A stretch of DNA of 64,000 nucleotides from Galerina marginata (taxonomy: Eukaryota; Basidiomycota; Agaricomycetes; Agaricales; Galerinaceae): NCBI GenBank assembly GCA_023014335.1, contig JAECYW010000010.1, positions 1,674,001 through 1,738,000 on the forward strand. The letters run 5' to 3'. The notes below the pieces were generated by a model, which was given only the letters and a program-made list of their open reading frames with translations, made no database searches and was not told the DNA's origin. This document shows, in pieces, positions 31,839 through 42,857 of the stretch. The position numbers were made by a program, and so were the translations under genes. How positions within the stretch are numbered: the first letter of the stretch is position 1; each line of letters starts with the position of its first letter.

Positions 31839-34800
31839 TCAACCTGAGCACATCAAGCACGCGTCCTTGTTCTCCAGCGAGCACTGTAGCTTAGCGTCCT
31901 CAAGCTCGCGTTCGTATTTTCGGAGGAGGGCGGCTGCAAATTCGGGGTCGGCCTCTGCTGCTTTTCTAGTCTTGTCATCCAAAGAGAGGGCAAGGAGCTG
32001 GATAGAGAGTAAGGAGTCGCTGGAGGACACCGCTGTCGCGGTTGACGAGGACGGTGTGAGAGACGGCGCAGGCGCAGAGACGGAAGTGCTAGGCACAGGA
32101 TCGAATTTAAGAGGTGCTGGTGAGACGGGTTCCTGCTTGACGACGATGGGTGCGGCCACAGGTGTAAGAGCAGGAGCAGGGGTAGATGGTGTGGACGGTG
32201 CCGCTAAGGGACGTGAGGGAGACGGCGACGAGGAAGGTGTAGGAATGCCCGTTGAGCGTACAGCAGGTCGTCCGGCGGCGTTAGCAGCCTTCAATGCAAC
32301 CGCATCCGAGTTCTGCTTCTTCGCGTCCTTCAATATGCTCTGGTCGACGGTGAACTGGATAGCCTGCGCTGCCGACCTCGTGCGGAGGTAATACATGCCG
32401 GTCTTCAGCCCCTTCTTCCATCCGTAGAAATGCATGCTGGTCAGCTGGCCCATCGTCGGCGACTGCAGGTGCACGTTCAAGCTCTGGCTTTGGCAGATGA
32501 AGGCACCACGGTCCGCGGCGAGGTCGAGGACCTTCTTCTGGCTGATCTCCCAGACAGTCTTGTAAATGGCCTTGACGTCGTCGGGGATGGTAGGGATGTT
32601 CTGGACGGAGCCGTTGTGCGCGATGATCATATTCTTCATGTTGTCGTCCCATAGTCCAAGGTCGACGAGCTCGCGGAGGAGCCATGGGCAGACAACTTGG
32701 AATTCGCCAGCAAGAACACGACGTGTGTAGATGTTGCTGTTGAGAGAATGTCAAAATACAGCCACTTTGGTAAATAAGAAAATAAGAAGAATGAACATAC
32801 CTTGTATATGGCTCAAAGCATTCATTGTTACCCAAGATCTGACTGGTAGAAGCCGTAGGCATAGGCGCAACGAGCAGCGAGTTCCTCAGGCCAGTCCTGG
32901 CGATCTTCTCCTTTAACGAGGCCCAGTCCCAAAGTCCCGTAGGCGTAACGCCCCACATGTCATACTGGAGTTGACCCAGTTGAGCCGGACTGCCCATCCA
33001 AGTCTCATACGGCCCATCACGCTCAGCAAGCTCGGAGCTCGCCTCAAGAGCACCATGGTAGATGGTCTCGAAGATCTGGATATTCAGAGCCTTCGCTTCC
33101 GGGGAATCGAACGGCATACGCAGAGACATGAAGGCATCGGCCAGGCCTTGCACGCCGACGCCGATGGGACGATGGCGCATGTTCGAGCGACGTGCCTCAG
33201 GGATGGGGTAATAGTTGACGTCGATGATCTTGTTGAGGTTGTAGGTGACAGACTTGGTGACGTCGTGCAGCTTCTGGAAGTCGTATTTGCCGTTGACAAT
33301 AAACGTGGGGAGGGCGAGCGAGGCGAGATTGCAGACGGCCGTCTCGTCGGGGGAGGAGTATTCGATGATCTCGGTGCACAAGTTGGAAGACTTGATGGTG
33401 CCCAGGTTCTTCTGGTTGGATTTGTCTAGGAGAGTACGTTAGACAAAGCAGGGGTTTAAAGGAAGAGAGACTTACTGTTAGCATGGTCCTTGTAAACCAT
33501 GAACGGCCCTCCAGTCTCGATCTGAGCCTCGAGAATGGCATACCACAGTTTTTGGGCAGGGATAGATTTACGCGCACGACCTTCCTTTTCGTATCGCTCG
33601 TATAGAGCCTCGAACTCGGCCCCGAAAACGTCGTGCATGCCAGGAGCCTCGTTCGGGCAGAACAAAGACCATTCACCGTTCTCTTCCACTCGCTTCATGC
33701 TATGAATAAAAGATCAGACATTGCTCATAAGAAAAGTCGTAATCAGTGACTCACAAAAGATCAGGGATCCAAAGGGCATAGAAAAGGTCACGAGCGCGGG
33801 CTTCTTCCTTACCGTGGTTCTTGCGGAGGTCGAGGAACTCGAACACATCGGCATGCCATGGTTCGAGGTAGATTGCGAAAGCTCCGGGTCGCTTGTTACC
33901 ACCTTGGTCGACGTAACGGGCGGTGGCATCGTATGCACGCAGCATGGGCACGATACCATTTGAGTAACCGTTGGTGCCGGCAATGTATGACCTGGTACAG
34001 ATGGTAAGGAAAGTGAAACGACCTAGATCAAAAGCGGCTTACCCAGTGGCACGAATATTATGGATGTTGATACCAATCCCACCAGCTGTCTTGCTAATCA
34101 TAGCACAGTTCTTGAGCGTTTCGTAGATACCTTCAATTGAATCATCTTTCATGCATACGAGGAAGCATGAGCTGAGTTGGGGATGAGGTGTGCCAGCGTT
34201 GAAGAGTGTAGGAGACGCGTGCGTGAAGTAACGTTCAGACATGAGGTTATAAGTTTCGAGGACACTGTCGATGTCGCGACCATGGATGCCGACAGCAACT
34301 CGCATGATCATGTGCTGAGGTCGCTCAGCAACACGACCGTTGATGCGTAGGAGGTAGGAACGCTCTAGTGTCTTGAATCCGAAACTGGAAAACAAAGGTC
34401 AGGACAACCACACAACATTGTATTGTAGGAAGACATACTAGTTATAGCTGAAGTCGCGGTTGTAGATGATGGCAGAGTCAAGGAGCTCAGCATTATCGCG
34501 GACAGCCTCATAGGTCTCCGTTGATATCATACCAGCCGGCTTGCCGTTCTTTGGGTTGACTGAAAGGTGGCGGTCAGACAGCGAGTGAGTAGATGAGTAT
34601 AAATTATTTACTGTATTCGTAAAGGTCCTTGATGACCAGGGAGAAGCTCTTTTTCGTTTCTTTGTGGAGATTTGAAATAGCAATCCGGGCAGCGAGTACG
34701 GCGTAATCAGGATGCTTTGTTGTCAGATATGCAGCTGTCTCAGCAGCCAGGTTCTATGCGTCACGGTTGATAGGTAAGCGAGACATGACAGGTTGAGAGA

Positions 34801-35234
34801 AAACAGACATACGTCGAGTTCAACCGTCGTGACTCCATGATAAACTCCCGCTACGACTTTCTGAGTAACCCTACGCGTCGCCAATGGTGAGCAACAATTA
34901 GCGGTGGCTCAGCGGGGCGGAGACGTACTCGATAGGGTCAACAAAATTCCGGTCGAGACCATACGAGAGCTTTTCTATTCTCGCAGTGATCTAATGCAGC
35001 AAGAAGGTCGTTAGCAAGAATCACAGTATCCACGCGCCAAAAACGGACCTTATCAAACTGGACGCGTTCTTTTCGTCTAAACACGAATATTCAATAAGCA
35101 AAAGAGTCCAGACGCGTCCAAACGCGTGCCAGATCCAAATGACTCACCCATCTAGACAAAACAGGACCATTGAGTCAGGCGGTCGTGACAAAGGAAGACG
35201 GTGGCTACTGACCTCGTTTGAAGACGTACGCCAT
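31839..35234 (-). CDS. RNR1: ribonucleoside-diphosphate reductase large subunit
   Basis: Class I ribonucleotide reductase alpha subunit, about 918 residues in about a dozen exons. It reduces ribonucleoside diphosphates for DNA synthesis with the R2 subunit. Exon 1 (35213-35234) encodes MAYVFKR; a 4-base exon (35148-35151) completes D-G; exon 3 (35049-35076) gives RKERVQFDK. The ATP-cone, then active-site motifs follow: [21 protein letters not shown] with [11 protein letters not shown] (reactive Cys, Asn, Glu); and the [21 protein letters not shown] loop. The C-terminus ends in CLMCSG, the thiol pair that re-reduces the active site. Between the core and this tail is an unusually long linker rich in P, S, A and T (about 110 residues; [18 protein letters not shown] and following). 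The start is fixed by conserved residues MxYVxKRDGRKExVQFDK. ACGCGT motifs are clustered upstream and in intron 2. Confidence 0.95.
35148..35151 (-). other. RNR1: 4-base micro-exon of RNR1
   Basis: ATGG flanked by tttgtctag on one side and GTGAGT on the other (minus strand). Skipping it would shift the frame and give stops. Including it restores [13 protein letters not shown], the conserved start of the family. The introns around it are 61 and 71 bases long. Confidence 0.8.
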
Positions 35235-35661
35235 GGCGTTTTAGGTATGGAGAGGAGAGTCTTCGTTCGACGTATAGAAGAAAGGACAAGACCGATACCC
35301 CTAGGAGGGAGCGTAGGTGGAAGTGGTGGTGCGGGAGCAAGTTGAGGAAACAGAACCACGAAAACGCCGGTCAATTTTATCAAGAACACTGACTAAGCAT
35401 CAATGTTTGTCTCTAATTACTGCCTCACGATCCTCCAAAAACAGCTGTAGTGTCGTTCACCGCCAACAGAACCCTCTCGCTCTTCCAACAATAACAGAAA
35501 ATATTTACTGAAATATCAGAGATGCACACCAGCCAAGTTTCAAAAAATACTCGAGGCAGCAAGCAGGAAAGAATAAGATAATGGTCTAGGTCCAGGTTAG
35601 GGTTAGACGCGCTTAAATTAGAGTCGCGCTAATCAACAGACCGTGTTATTTGTGTTTATAT

Positions 35662-35972
35662 ACGCGTTTCGCGTCGTGTTGGTTGATTCCAGGGCAAGAT
35701 TTCATTCATCTCGGTCATCATGTCGTGAATCGTACCGCATGGCACGTCAAGAAATGACTCGGCCATCGCGTAGTTCTTTCTAATCCGTTCTTCCATCAGT
35801 CAACCACATCTCATCAACGCCGCGTTTAATGGAGGTTGGATATATACTTGTCGCGTCGAATCCTAGGTCTAATCAACGCGTTTAGAGCTGCTTCTGGACC
35901 CGTGGACGCGTCTCGTCAAATGCTTTATGATTTCTGACTCGCTCTGACTCGTGTCCGCACCTCCGGACGCGT
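35662..35972. promoter_or_regulatory. cluster of four ACGCGT (MCB-like) elements upstream of RNR1
   Basis: ACGCGT at 35662-35667, 35876-35881, 35906-35911 and 35967-35972, which is 428-738 bases upstream of the RNR1 start. Two more lie in RNR1 intron 2 (35112 and 35122). RNR1 is a classic MBF target in yeasts. The same stretch is also the 3' side of the EasG-like gene at 36281, but that gene is transcribed toward it, so the elements are best assigned to RNR1. Confidence 0.5.
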
Positions 35973-36280
35973 CGCGACTAATTAAAGACGCGACGTATTT
36001 TCGTATTCTCACTCACTTGTGTGGCACCGTGTACACGTTCACTTATAGCTTGGTTCCCACTGGCACTGGGCTGTTTTTAGCCGCTGGAACAATGGATCCA
36101 CGAGTCTGCTCGGCTTGCGTCCTAAGCTGATTCACAAACTGATCCTCAGCAACGAACCATATCTGTCACCAACGAAAGCCGATGACGCGCTTCACTTCCC
36201 TGCAAAGTTTTTGACGGTCTAATAAATTGTCCAATCTATCACCTATGTAAGGAAAATAATAATTTACATCTACTCTTGAT

Positions 36281-37221
36281 CTACTCTTTCGCCCATAACT
36301 TCTTATTGGCTTCGAAATAATCGCGTAAATCGGTCTTTCCATGAATCGCCTTGGGACTCGTGAAGATAGCCTCCTCTTTGCCGTTAGCAACTCTAGTCGC
36401 AAGCCCTGCCCGTATTGTTCCCTGAGCCATGAACACAACAACGGCTTGCTCCTCCGTTACGCGTTCATGTGCGATCTTTCGCCCAAGGACCTCGCTCAGG
36501 ATAGCCGTGGCCTGTCAAAAGTGCATATCGTGAGTCCAACATTTCATTTTACTTGGCTTAATGCAACGAACCTCATCATGTGTATAAAGCTTGGGCCCTT
36601 GAACGTAGTAGTCCGTATTGGGGCTTTCCTTCGCGACAAGAGCATCAAACGCAGCTTTGGCGATATCGTCTACTCCAACGAACGGGATCCGCCCGTCACC
36701 TGCGGCGGTGGAAATCTTGTCATGCTCTACGATTTCTCGAAGGAAAGCAGCTCCGAAATTGTCTGTAAGAAGAGAAAATGGGTTAATAACTCGCGTAAGG
36801 GGAAACATCACAAAACCGAACCTATAAACCAAGTCGGACGGAGCACAACATAATCAACCCCGCTGTCAACGAGGTATTCAAAGACCTTTCCTGGGCCAGG
36901 GCCTCCCTTCTCCACCGAACTTGAGCCGCAAAGGACGATGCGCTTCACGCCTTTTGACAACGCGAGGTCAATGAAAGGCTTCACCACGGGGAACACATCG
37001 ATAATGGGTGGCACAACGAGATAAATCTTGTCGATATTGGAGTCTGCCTCGAAGGGATTCCCGAACGTCTTCTCGTCGGTCCAGTCAAACTTGACGGCTT
37101 TGAAAGGCGCAGATGCGACCCCAGAGCGAGAGGCGATAAGAACAGGTTGATTTGCGGCGTGCAAGAGTTGGGCGAGTTTACCTCCCGTCCTGCCCGTTCC
37201 GCCTGTGATGAGGATAGTCAT
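36281..37221 (-). CDS. EasG/NmrA-like NAD(P)-binding reductase, copy 1
   Basis: Three exons: 36822-37221, then a middle exon starting after ttcttacag near 36761, then the last exon ending at 36281. The fold is the NmrA-like atypical short-chain dehydrogenase type of the ergot-alkaloid EasG family: MTILITGGTGRTGGKLAQLL (Rossmann glycine motif GGTGRTGG), FDWTDEKTF, KIYLVVPP, VKRIVLCGSSS, YVVLRPTWFI-DNF. The middle exon has GDGRIPFVGVDDIAKAAFDAL and YYVQGPKLYTHDE. The last has ILSEVLGRKIAHERV and ends FEANKKLWAKE. This copy lacks about nine residues present in its sisters just before the VANGKEE motif, an in-frame deletion. Mushrooms carry many EasG-like genes without making ergot alkaloids, so the substrate is unknown. 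First of four tandem genes on this strand. Confidence 0.8.
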
Positions 37222-40200
37222 TTGCGTTGTTGAGTTGATCGAGTAGAATCTAAGAAAAGTAGGACGTTTGATAGAGACACTGCTTCTGCAGATCATATTT
37301 TATACATTATCGTAACATAGGCATCGTAACAGATATTTCGCCCTTTACGTTGGATATTGGTAAGACTGACTGCTATGTCCGGGAGATGAAACGGCGATTC
37401 AGACGGAAAGATTGGATGTTAACAATGTAATGGGATTATTCGCTGCGGAAAGACTGCCTTTAGCCATTCGATGTACATTGTGAACCTGATTACGATTGTC
37501 GGATGACATATCTCTTCTGGGTTATGTAAATTTAGTGACTAATGAATGATTTTGGTTCTGATCCACTGCTTCACATTCTCTCGAGGAACGCTTTTGGTTG
37601 ATTATCGCGCTCTCTGTCGAAGATTCGACTAATAATCGACAATGGTCTAAAAGTATGAGCTCAACAACTTTTTCTGGGTCCCACTCTACCAACCACAGGA
37701 TGCCAATTGCTCCCAATTGCTCCAACAGTAGGTAGAGGACGACCTTCATCTTGGAAACCTGAGTAGATAATCCCAGCCGCCTTACCGGCTGACCTACAAA
37801 TGTCGTTATATTAGCTGTTCAACAAATCTGCGACCCCGGTGTTAGACATCTCTGACTCGTTCTGGCTCGCCTCCGTGCCTCCGGACCCGTCGTCCAACTC
37901 ACGACTAGTCAAGGGCACGACTATTTGCGGTGCTACACGATCATTTGCAGGATAAGACGGATCTACCGGTCTTCCCACTTGGACAGAGTTGTTTGCAGCC
38001 TCGAAATTCTAAAGAGAGAGCTATCTCGTTGATCGGTCGTATTTCTTCTATCAAGGGATCATCTACACTTGATTTGCACTTGATTCATCTGCCTTAACTC
38101 GCTCTGCTTGTGGCCCGTGAGGTGACCTGATTGCCTTCAAGTAAATTCTTATTCTTCTGTGTGATCAGTGTCCAAAGCCACCATTGGGCGTTTGACAATA
38201 TGACCCTAACTGCGCCTGCTTTTACTGACTAAAAGTTTTAATAAGGCCATCCAGCGTTCATGGACTTCGGAACAAAGAGCTACTTGGATCAAAAGCCGCG
38301 ATCACTATCGCTCGACGCGAAATATGGCTCCGTTGAGTGAACTCGGTCGAGAAGCAAAAGAACACACAATGGCTAAGGAACGCCGAACTCTGCTCGAGCG
38401 ATTGGAAATAATCACGACGACAACCCTTTCCTGGCCGGTCGGTGTTTTCGTTATCCTTACACCTCCTTCTCTAATTTGTTGCATTAGGTCGATAAACCTC
38501 CAATTGTTCAATTCTCGGCTCCGTTTAAGGGTAGGCTGCATTTACCTTACAGCTATAAGGAAAGACACGGATTCCAGAACGTTGGGCGAGTTTTTACAAA
38601 CCCCATTTCAATCCGACAATCATGTCCTGGTGTGATACAGGTTGTCTTTCATGAAGGTCAAGACCTCGATATGATCGTCTTCAACTTTTATCAAGAACAA
38701 GCAAGGGGGTGGCGGGACGTGGATCCCGAACACCGGGTGGGAGGGGGGGGGGTCCCGCCGGAGGCTGAAAAAAATAAAGTGCACCCACTTCATTTTTGTC
38801 CAATCTTTGTCGCAAATTGAATCGCAAGCCAGTCTCTAGTGATTCTGCTGTAATTCACGATGCGTTGCAAGGTTTAGATACCCGTTCCTTAAAGACCATA
38901 TCTTTCAAGATGTCTGTATGGCCTTTTCTACTTGTCTCGCTTCTCCTTCAACGCACAGATCGCTTTGACCCCCCTACTAAAGACATTCCGCCAACTCAAA
39001 AAACACTATGGCAAAGAAGATAACAAAAACTGTGGTTTCAATTGGGTTTCAAAAACAAGTTCTGATATTCACTTATTCTAGGAATCGAAGCACGTCCGCT
39101 GTTGATAGTCATTTCAAATGGGTACAGTGCCTTGCGGCGATGCCAAAATCACTGCTCAGCTTTTTTAAACCAACACAACCTGTCGTTCCTTAGTTAGACA
39201 ACAGAAAGGCGCTGTGCTGGGCCGTGAATTTAGCTATCGATGTACTCAAAGTGGAGTTGCCTTACAAAAATACCACGGCAAACCGTCAAAATAATTCTTT
39301 CTTCTGCCGAAAACATTGGGAAAACATAAATTCACGGAAAACATACCCTATTAAGCAGGAGGGGGGAGGGGGGGGTACCGCGCTGGCCTGAAAAAAATTT
39401 AGTGAGTGTTGGTACACTTTCCACATTCCGCCACCCCCTTGAGAACAAGTACCATTAAAATATCTAGGTGCTATAAATTTTGTTTCGCAGGATGGTCTAC
39501 ATAACTTAAGGTTAGGCTTGTTTTGGTCCCTGATATGATACTCATTACTTCCATTAGACACAAATACCTTGGACCTAGCCCTCAAGTATGCGGCTACCAA
39601 TTCAATCTGGATGACTGCATTGCGACGATCGAATGGTACGATAATTACCTGACTGAAAGATGGATCAGGACGAAGGGATGGAAAATAGAAGATTATGACG
39701 ATACTGTGGAAGGATGGGTATCGATGCCACGCTCTCACTTCAGCGAAACTTTAGATCATGAGTATATGGCGTTGGAGGTCTAGCCCTCTCGCGAGCTACG
39801 TTGTTATTCATTGCCCGAAGTTGGTGTGCCTTCTATTTACCTTCTCACTGAATCTCAATGACGCACACTTTTTTTTTTTGAAATCAGAATTTATTGACCG
39901 CTACAAGTTTCAAAGTGAGACTTGGTCGCGACCAGAATGGCTAATCAACGCGTTTAGAGTTGAAACCTTGGTCTTTGATGCATTCCTGGCGGTCTGGGAC
40001 GAGCTCACTGTCCTACCTGTCAGGCTCGCTCTGACCAGACTTTCTTTCACCTGCCATGTCTTCCACACGAATGAGCGACTGAATCATGCACCCTCTTGGT
40101 AGCAAGGAGAGATGGTTATCCAGTGACCGATATCCAATCCTCGTTGGGAGCATGTATCCTGATGCTCTGTGCCTTCCTCCGGAGCTTTCGACAGTCCAAT

Positions 40201-40246
40201 AAAATAAATTCCTTATCACATATACAATTACAATTGCAACTGCCAT
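37222..40246. other. 3 kb gene-poor spacer between reductase copies 1 and 2
   Basis: No convincing gene. It holds a candidate mobile element at 38703-39440 and scattered degenerate pieces shared with other spacers, e.g. taatcaacgcgtttagag at 39942 and 35870, and ctccggacccgtcg at 37876 resembling ctccggacgcgtcg at 35961. Longest frames are a minus-strand frame at 39286-39738 and a plus-strand frame at 39523-39783, neither recognisable. Confidence 0.45.
38703..39440. mobile_element. candidate short mobile element with inverted ends and G-runs
   Basis: The left end aagggggtggcgggacgtgga (from 38703) recurs inverted at the right end (ccacattccgccaccccctt, to 39440) with two mismatches. Near each end is a long G-run (38743-38752 and about 39361-39375) followed by a related ctgaaaaaaat sequence. 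The 738-base span carries no convincing gene. It fits a MITE-like or other non-autonomous element. Target duplication could not be defined. Confidence 0.4.
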
Positions 40247-41207
40247 CTATTCTTTCGCCCAAACCTTCTTATTGGCCTCGAAATTCTCGCGCAAATCCAC
40301 CTTTCCAATAATCGCCTTGGGGCTCGTGAAAATGGCCTCTTCCGAACCATTAGCGATTCCAACCAAGAGCCCCGTCAGCATCTTCGAGTAGTCCTCCGGA
40401 ATTCCCAATCCAGTAAACGCAGCGATAGTCTGTTCCTCCGTGACGCGTTCGTGTGTGATCTTCCGGCCGATGACCTCACTCAGGATAGCCGCAACCTGTG
40501 GGAGTGCATGTCGTCAGTACGTCTTATCAATTTCCACGGCCTAGTAAAAACCAACCTCGTCGTGTGTATACAGCTTGGGCCCAAGGATGTAGTAGTCCGT
40601 ATTGGGGCTTTCCTTCGCGACAAGTGCGTCAAAGGCGGCTTTGGAGATATCGTCTACTCCGACGAACGGGACACGTCCGTCTCTTGCTGGAGTGAAAATC
40701 TTGTCATATCCTTGGATGCCTGAAAGGAACGAAGTCCCGAAGTTTTCTGAAGAAAAAAGAATCAGGTCAGTAATCCACGGCCAATAGAACACCTCAAAAA
40801 GACGAACCTATGAACCAAGTCGGACGAAGAACGACGTAATCTACCCCGACGTCAACGAGGTATTCGAAGATCTTTCCTTGACCAGGGCCTCCTTTCTCCA
40901 CCGCACTTGCGGCGCAAAATACAACGCGCTTGACGCCTTTCGACAGAGCGAGGTCGATAAAAGGCTTCACCACAGGTAGCACATCGATTACGGCAGGCAC
41001 GACAAGATACAGCTTATCGATATTCGAGTCGACCTTGAACGGGTTTTCGAACGTGTTCTGGTCGAACCAGTCGAACTTGACGGCCTTGAAAGGTGCGGGA
41101 GCAACTCCAGAGCGAGTGGCGATAAGCACGTTGTGCTTCGCGTCGTGTAAAAGTTGAGCGAGTTTACCGCCGGTTTTGCCTGTTCCGCCTGTGATGAGGG
41201 TAGTCAT
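40247..41207 (-). CDS. EasG/NmrA-like NAD(P)-binding reductase, copy 2
   Basis: Same three-exon layout as copy 1. Starts MTTLITGGTGKTGGKLAQLL at 41207 and ends FEANKKVWAKE. Motifs: FDWFDQNTFENPF, KLYLVVPAVIDV, VKRVVFCAASAVEKGGPG, VDYVVLRPTWFI joined to ENFGTSFL, GRVPFVGVDDISKAAFDALV, YYILGPKLYTHDE, and ILSEVIGRKITHERVTEEQ. It retains the FTGLGIPEDYSKMLTGLLV segment missing from copy 1. The longer open frame upstream of the start is promoter read-through, not protein, since the Rossmann motif must begin at the N-terminus. Closest to copy 3; the two share the flanking 3' sequence and a GC-rich inverted repeat in the promoter. Confidence 0.82.
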
Positions 41208-41399
41208 TGCGTAATTGAGTTGCTGAGTTGAGTTGAGACGAATTAGATGGGATGTTGATAGAGAAAGAGCTTCAGCAGTACGCACCGTTTTATAGAGCGT
41301 TAGCGCAACATCAGCATCGTAAGGCGTATTTCGTTCCCAACATCGACGTTGGTAAGGTTGATTGGAAAGCGTTACCATACGGGGCACAGTACTTTTTGA

Positions 41400-41535
41400 C
41401 GCGGACTGCCGCGCAGTGATGCGGGTGTGCCGCGTAACAAGGTGAGTGGATTTCCCGCCCAACTGAGCCGAGAAATTGAATGAACAATGCTTGGACGCTT
41501 GCGCGCCAGTCCGCGTCACTGCACGGCAGTCCGCG
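41400..41535. repeat. GC-rich inverted repeat upstream of reductase copy 2
   Basis: Arms 41400-41424 (cgcggactgccgcgcagtgatgcgg) and 41511-41535 are reverse complements at 23 of 25 positions, around 86 bases. The same structure occurs upstream of copy 3 at 43987-44111. It could be a MITE-like insertion that was copied with the gene, or a promoter palindrome. Confidence 0.55.
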
Positions 41536-42857
41536 CGTTTCTACTTTGCACCTTTGCCATATATCCAGAGTTGTTAATTGCTTGCAACTTCCCACTGCGG
41601 AACAACTGCGAAAACGTCCAAAGGCCATCCAATGGAGACCCGAGAATCCGGGGCAAGGCAATCGAGATATGTATCGATGGAAAGATTAGATAGATGTAAA
41701 CACTGAAATGAGGTTATTCGCCGAAATACGCACATCAACTTGAGCTATTCGACCCAGACCTGGCAGAGGCCTGATTACGAGATCGCCGAAGTAGGATGAC
41801 ATATGAATCCTTCCCAAAATTACAAAGCAGCATTCTTGGGCGTCTCACACTCTTGCTAACTCTAAATGCCTATGAAGGGCCTTCTGGAGTATGTCGGTGA
41901 AGATCTAGAGTGGTGTGTTCGTGGTCAACGAACTTAAAGGCTGGATCCTGCAATCAACCTGCAATCCAACAATGTCTTCGGCTATCCCGCCCGGGTTTAT
42001 GTAAGCAGGACGGATACTGCGAAAAACATTGGAAAAACGTTCTTACGGTTTTCCTACTTCTGCCTTCTTCAAATCCATTTGGTCGGCTGGCACACTCTCT
42101 GTAGCCAATCGATTGGCCTACATACGCCAATAAATTGGAGCTCAATCATACTCATATTTGTGCAATACGCATATCTCATCCATCAACGAAGTTTGCAAGT
42201 TTGTCGCCTCTCCACACCTATGGGCAAGGGTAATCGACCTCAACAGCCTTCTTATGGAGAGCCATGGGTTGGGGAACTGGTCATCGAGAGAGCTGGAAAC
42301 TCAGGCCTTTGGGTCTATGGAACAGTCCAGACGTCTTGCAGTGGACTAAGTACTTCTATTCTTTTTTTGGTCCTCATTGACCAAGGGTGCGGTCGTTTGT
42401 TGTATCTTGACTTCGATGTCGAATTATTCTAACTTTGCTTGTTGCGGTTATTTCAATGCCCGGCTCAACAGCTAGAATTGCTCAGAGTCCTGCGACGTCT
42501 ATACCGCCTTGTCAACTCTTCTAGCTTGGATAAGCTCGACGAAGGGATCTTATTCTCTGGTCAAGCCCTTTCCTTGTGAATGTCCTCTTCGAATTTTGGC
42601 TTTCGATCTGATGCCGCTTGGATATGCCAGCTTCGCTCTCCGTCGCTTTCCTCGACTCGTTTTATTGAACTTAATTAATTTTGAATCCTGCACTCTCAGT
42701 CACGGCTTGGTAGCAAGGAGAGGTGCTTATCCAGTAACCAATATCCAATGGTCTTTGAGAGAATGCATCCTGTTAGTCTGTGGCTTCCTCCATAGCTTTC
42801 GACGGTCCAATAAAATAAATTACTAATCTCAAATTCAAGTACAATCGCAACTGGCAT
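41536..42857. other. spacer between reductase copies 2 and 3
   Basis: No gene seen. The segment 42735-42830 resembles 40121-40220, the 3' flank of copy 2 (atccaat...tttcgac-gtccaataaaataaatt), so the duplication of the gene included its 3' flank. Confidence 0.5.

Noticed and set aside
32281..33381. 366-codon minus-strand frame as an independent protein
   Set aside because: It is the RNR1 exon read through its intron into the wrong frame.
39286..39738. 150-codon minus-strand frame as a transposon protein
   Set aside because: No recognisable domain, includes the G-run translated as proline, and a competing frame lies on the other strand.
41208..41519. 100-residue N-terminal extension of reductase copy 2
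   Set aside because: The Rossmann motif must start the protein, and the extension runs through the promoter inverted repeat.
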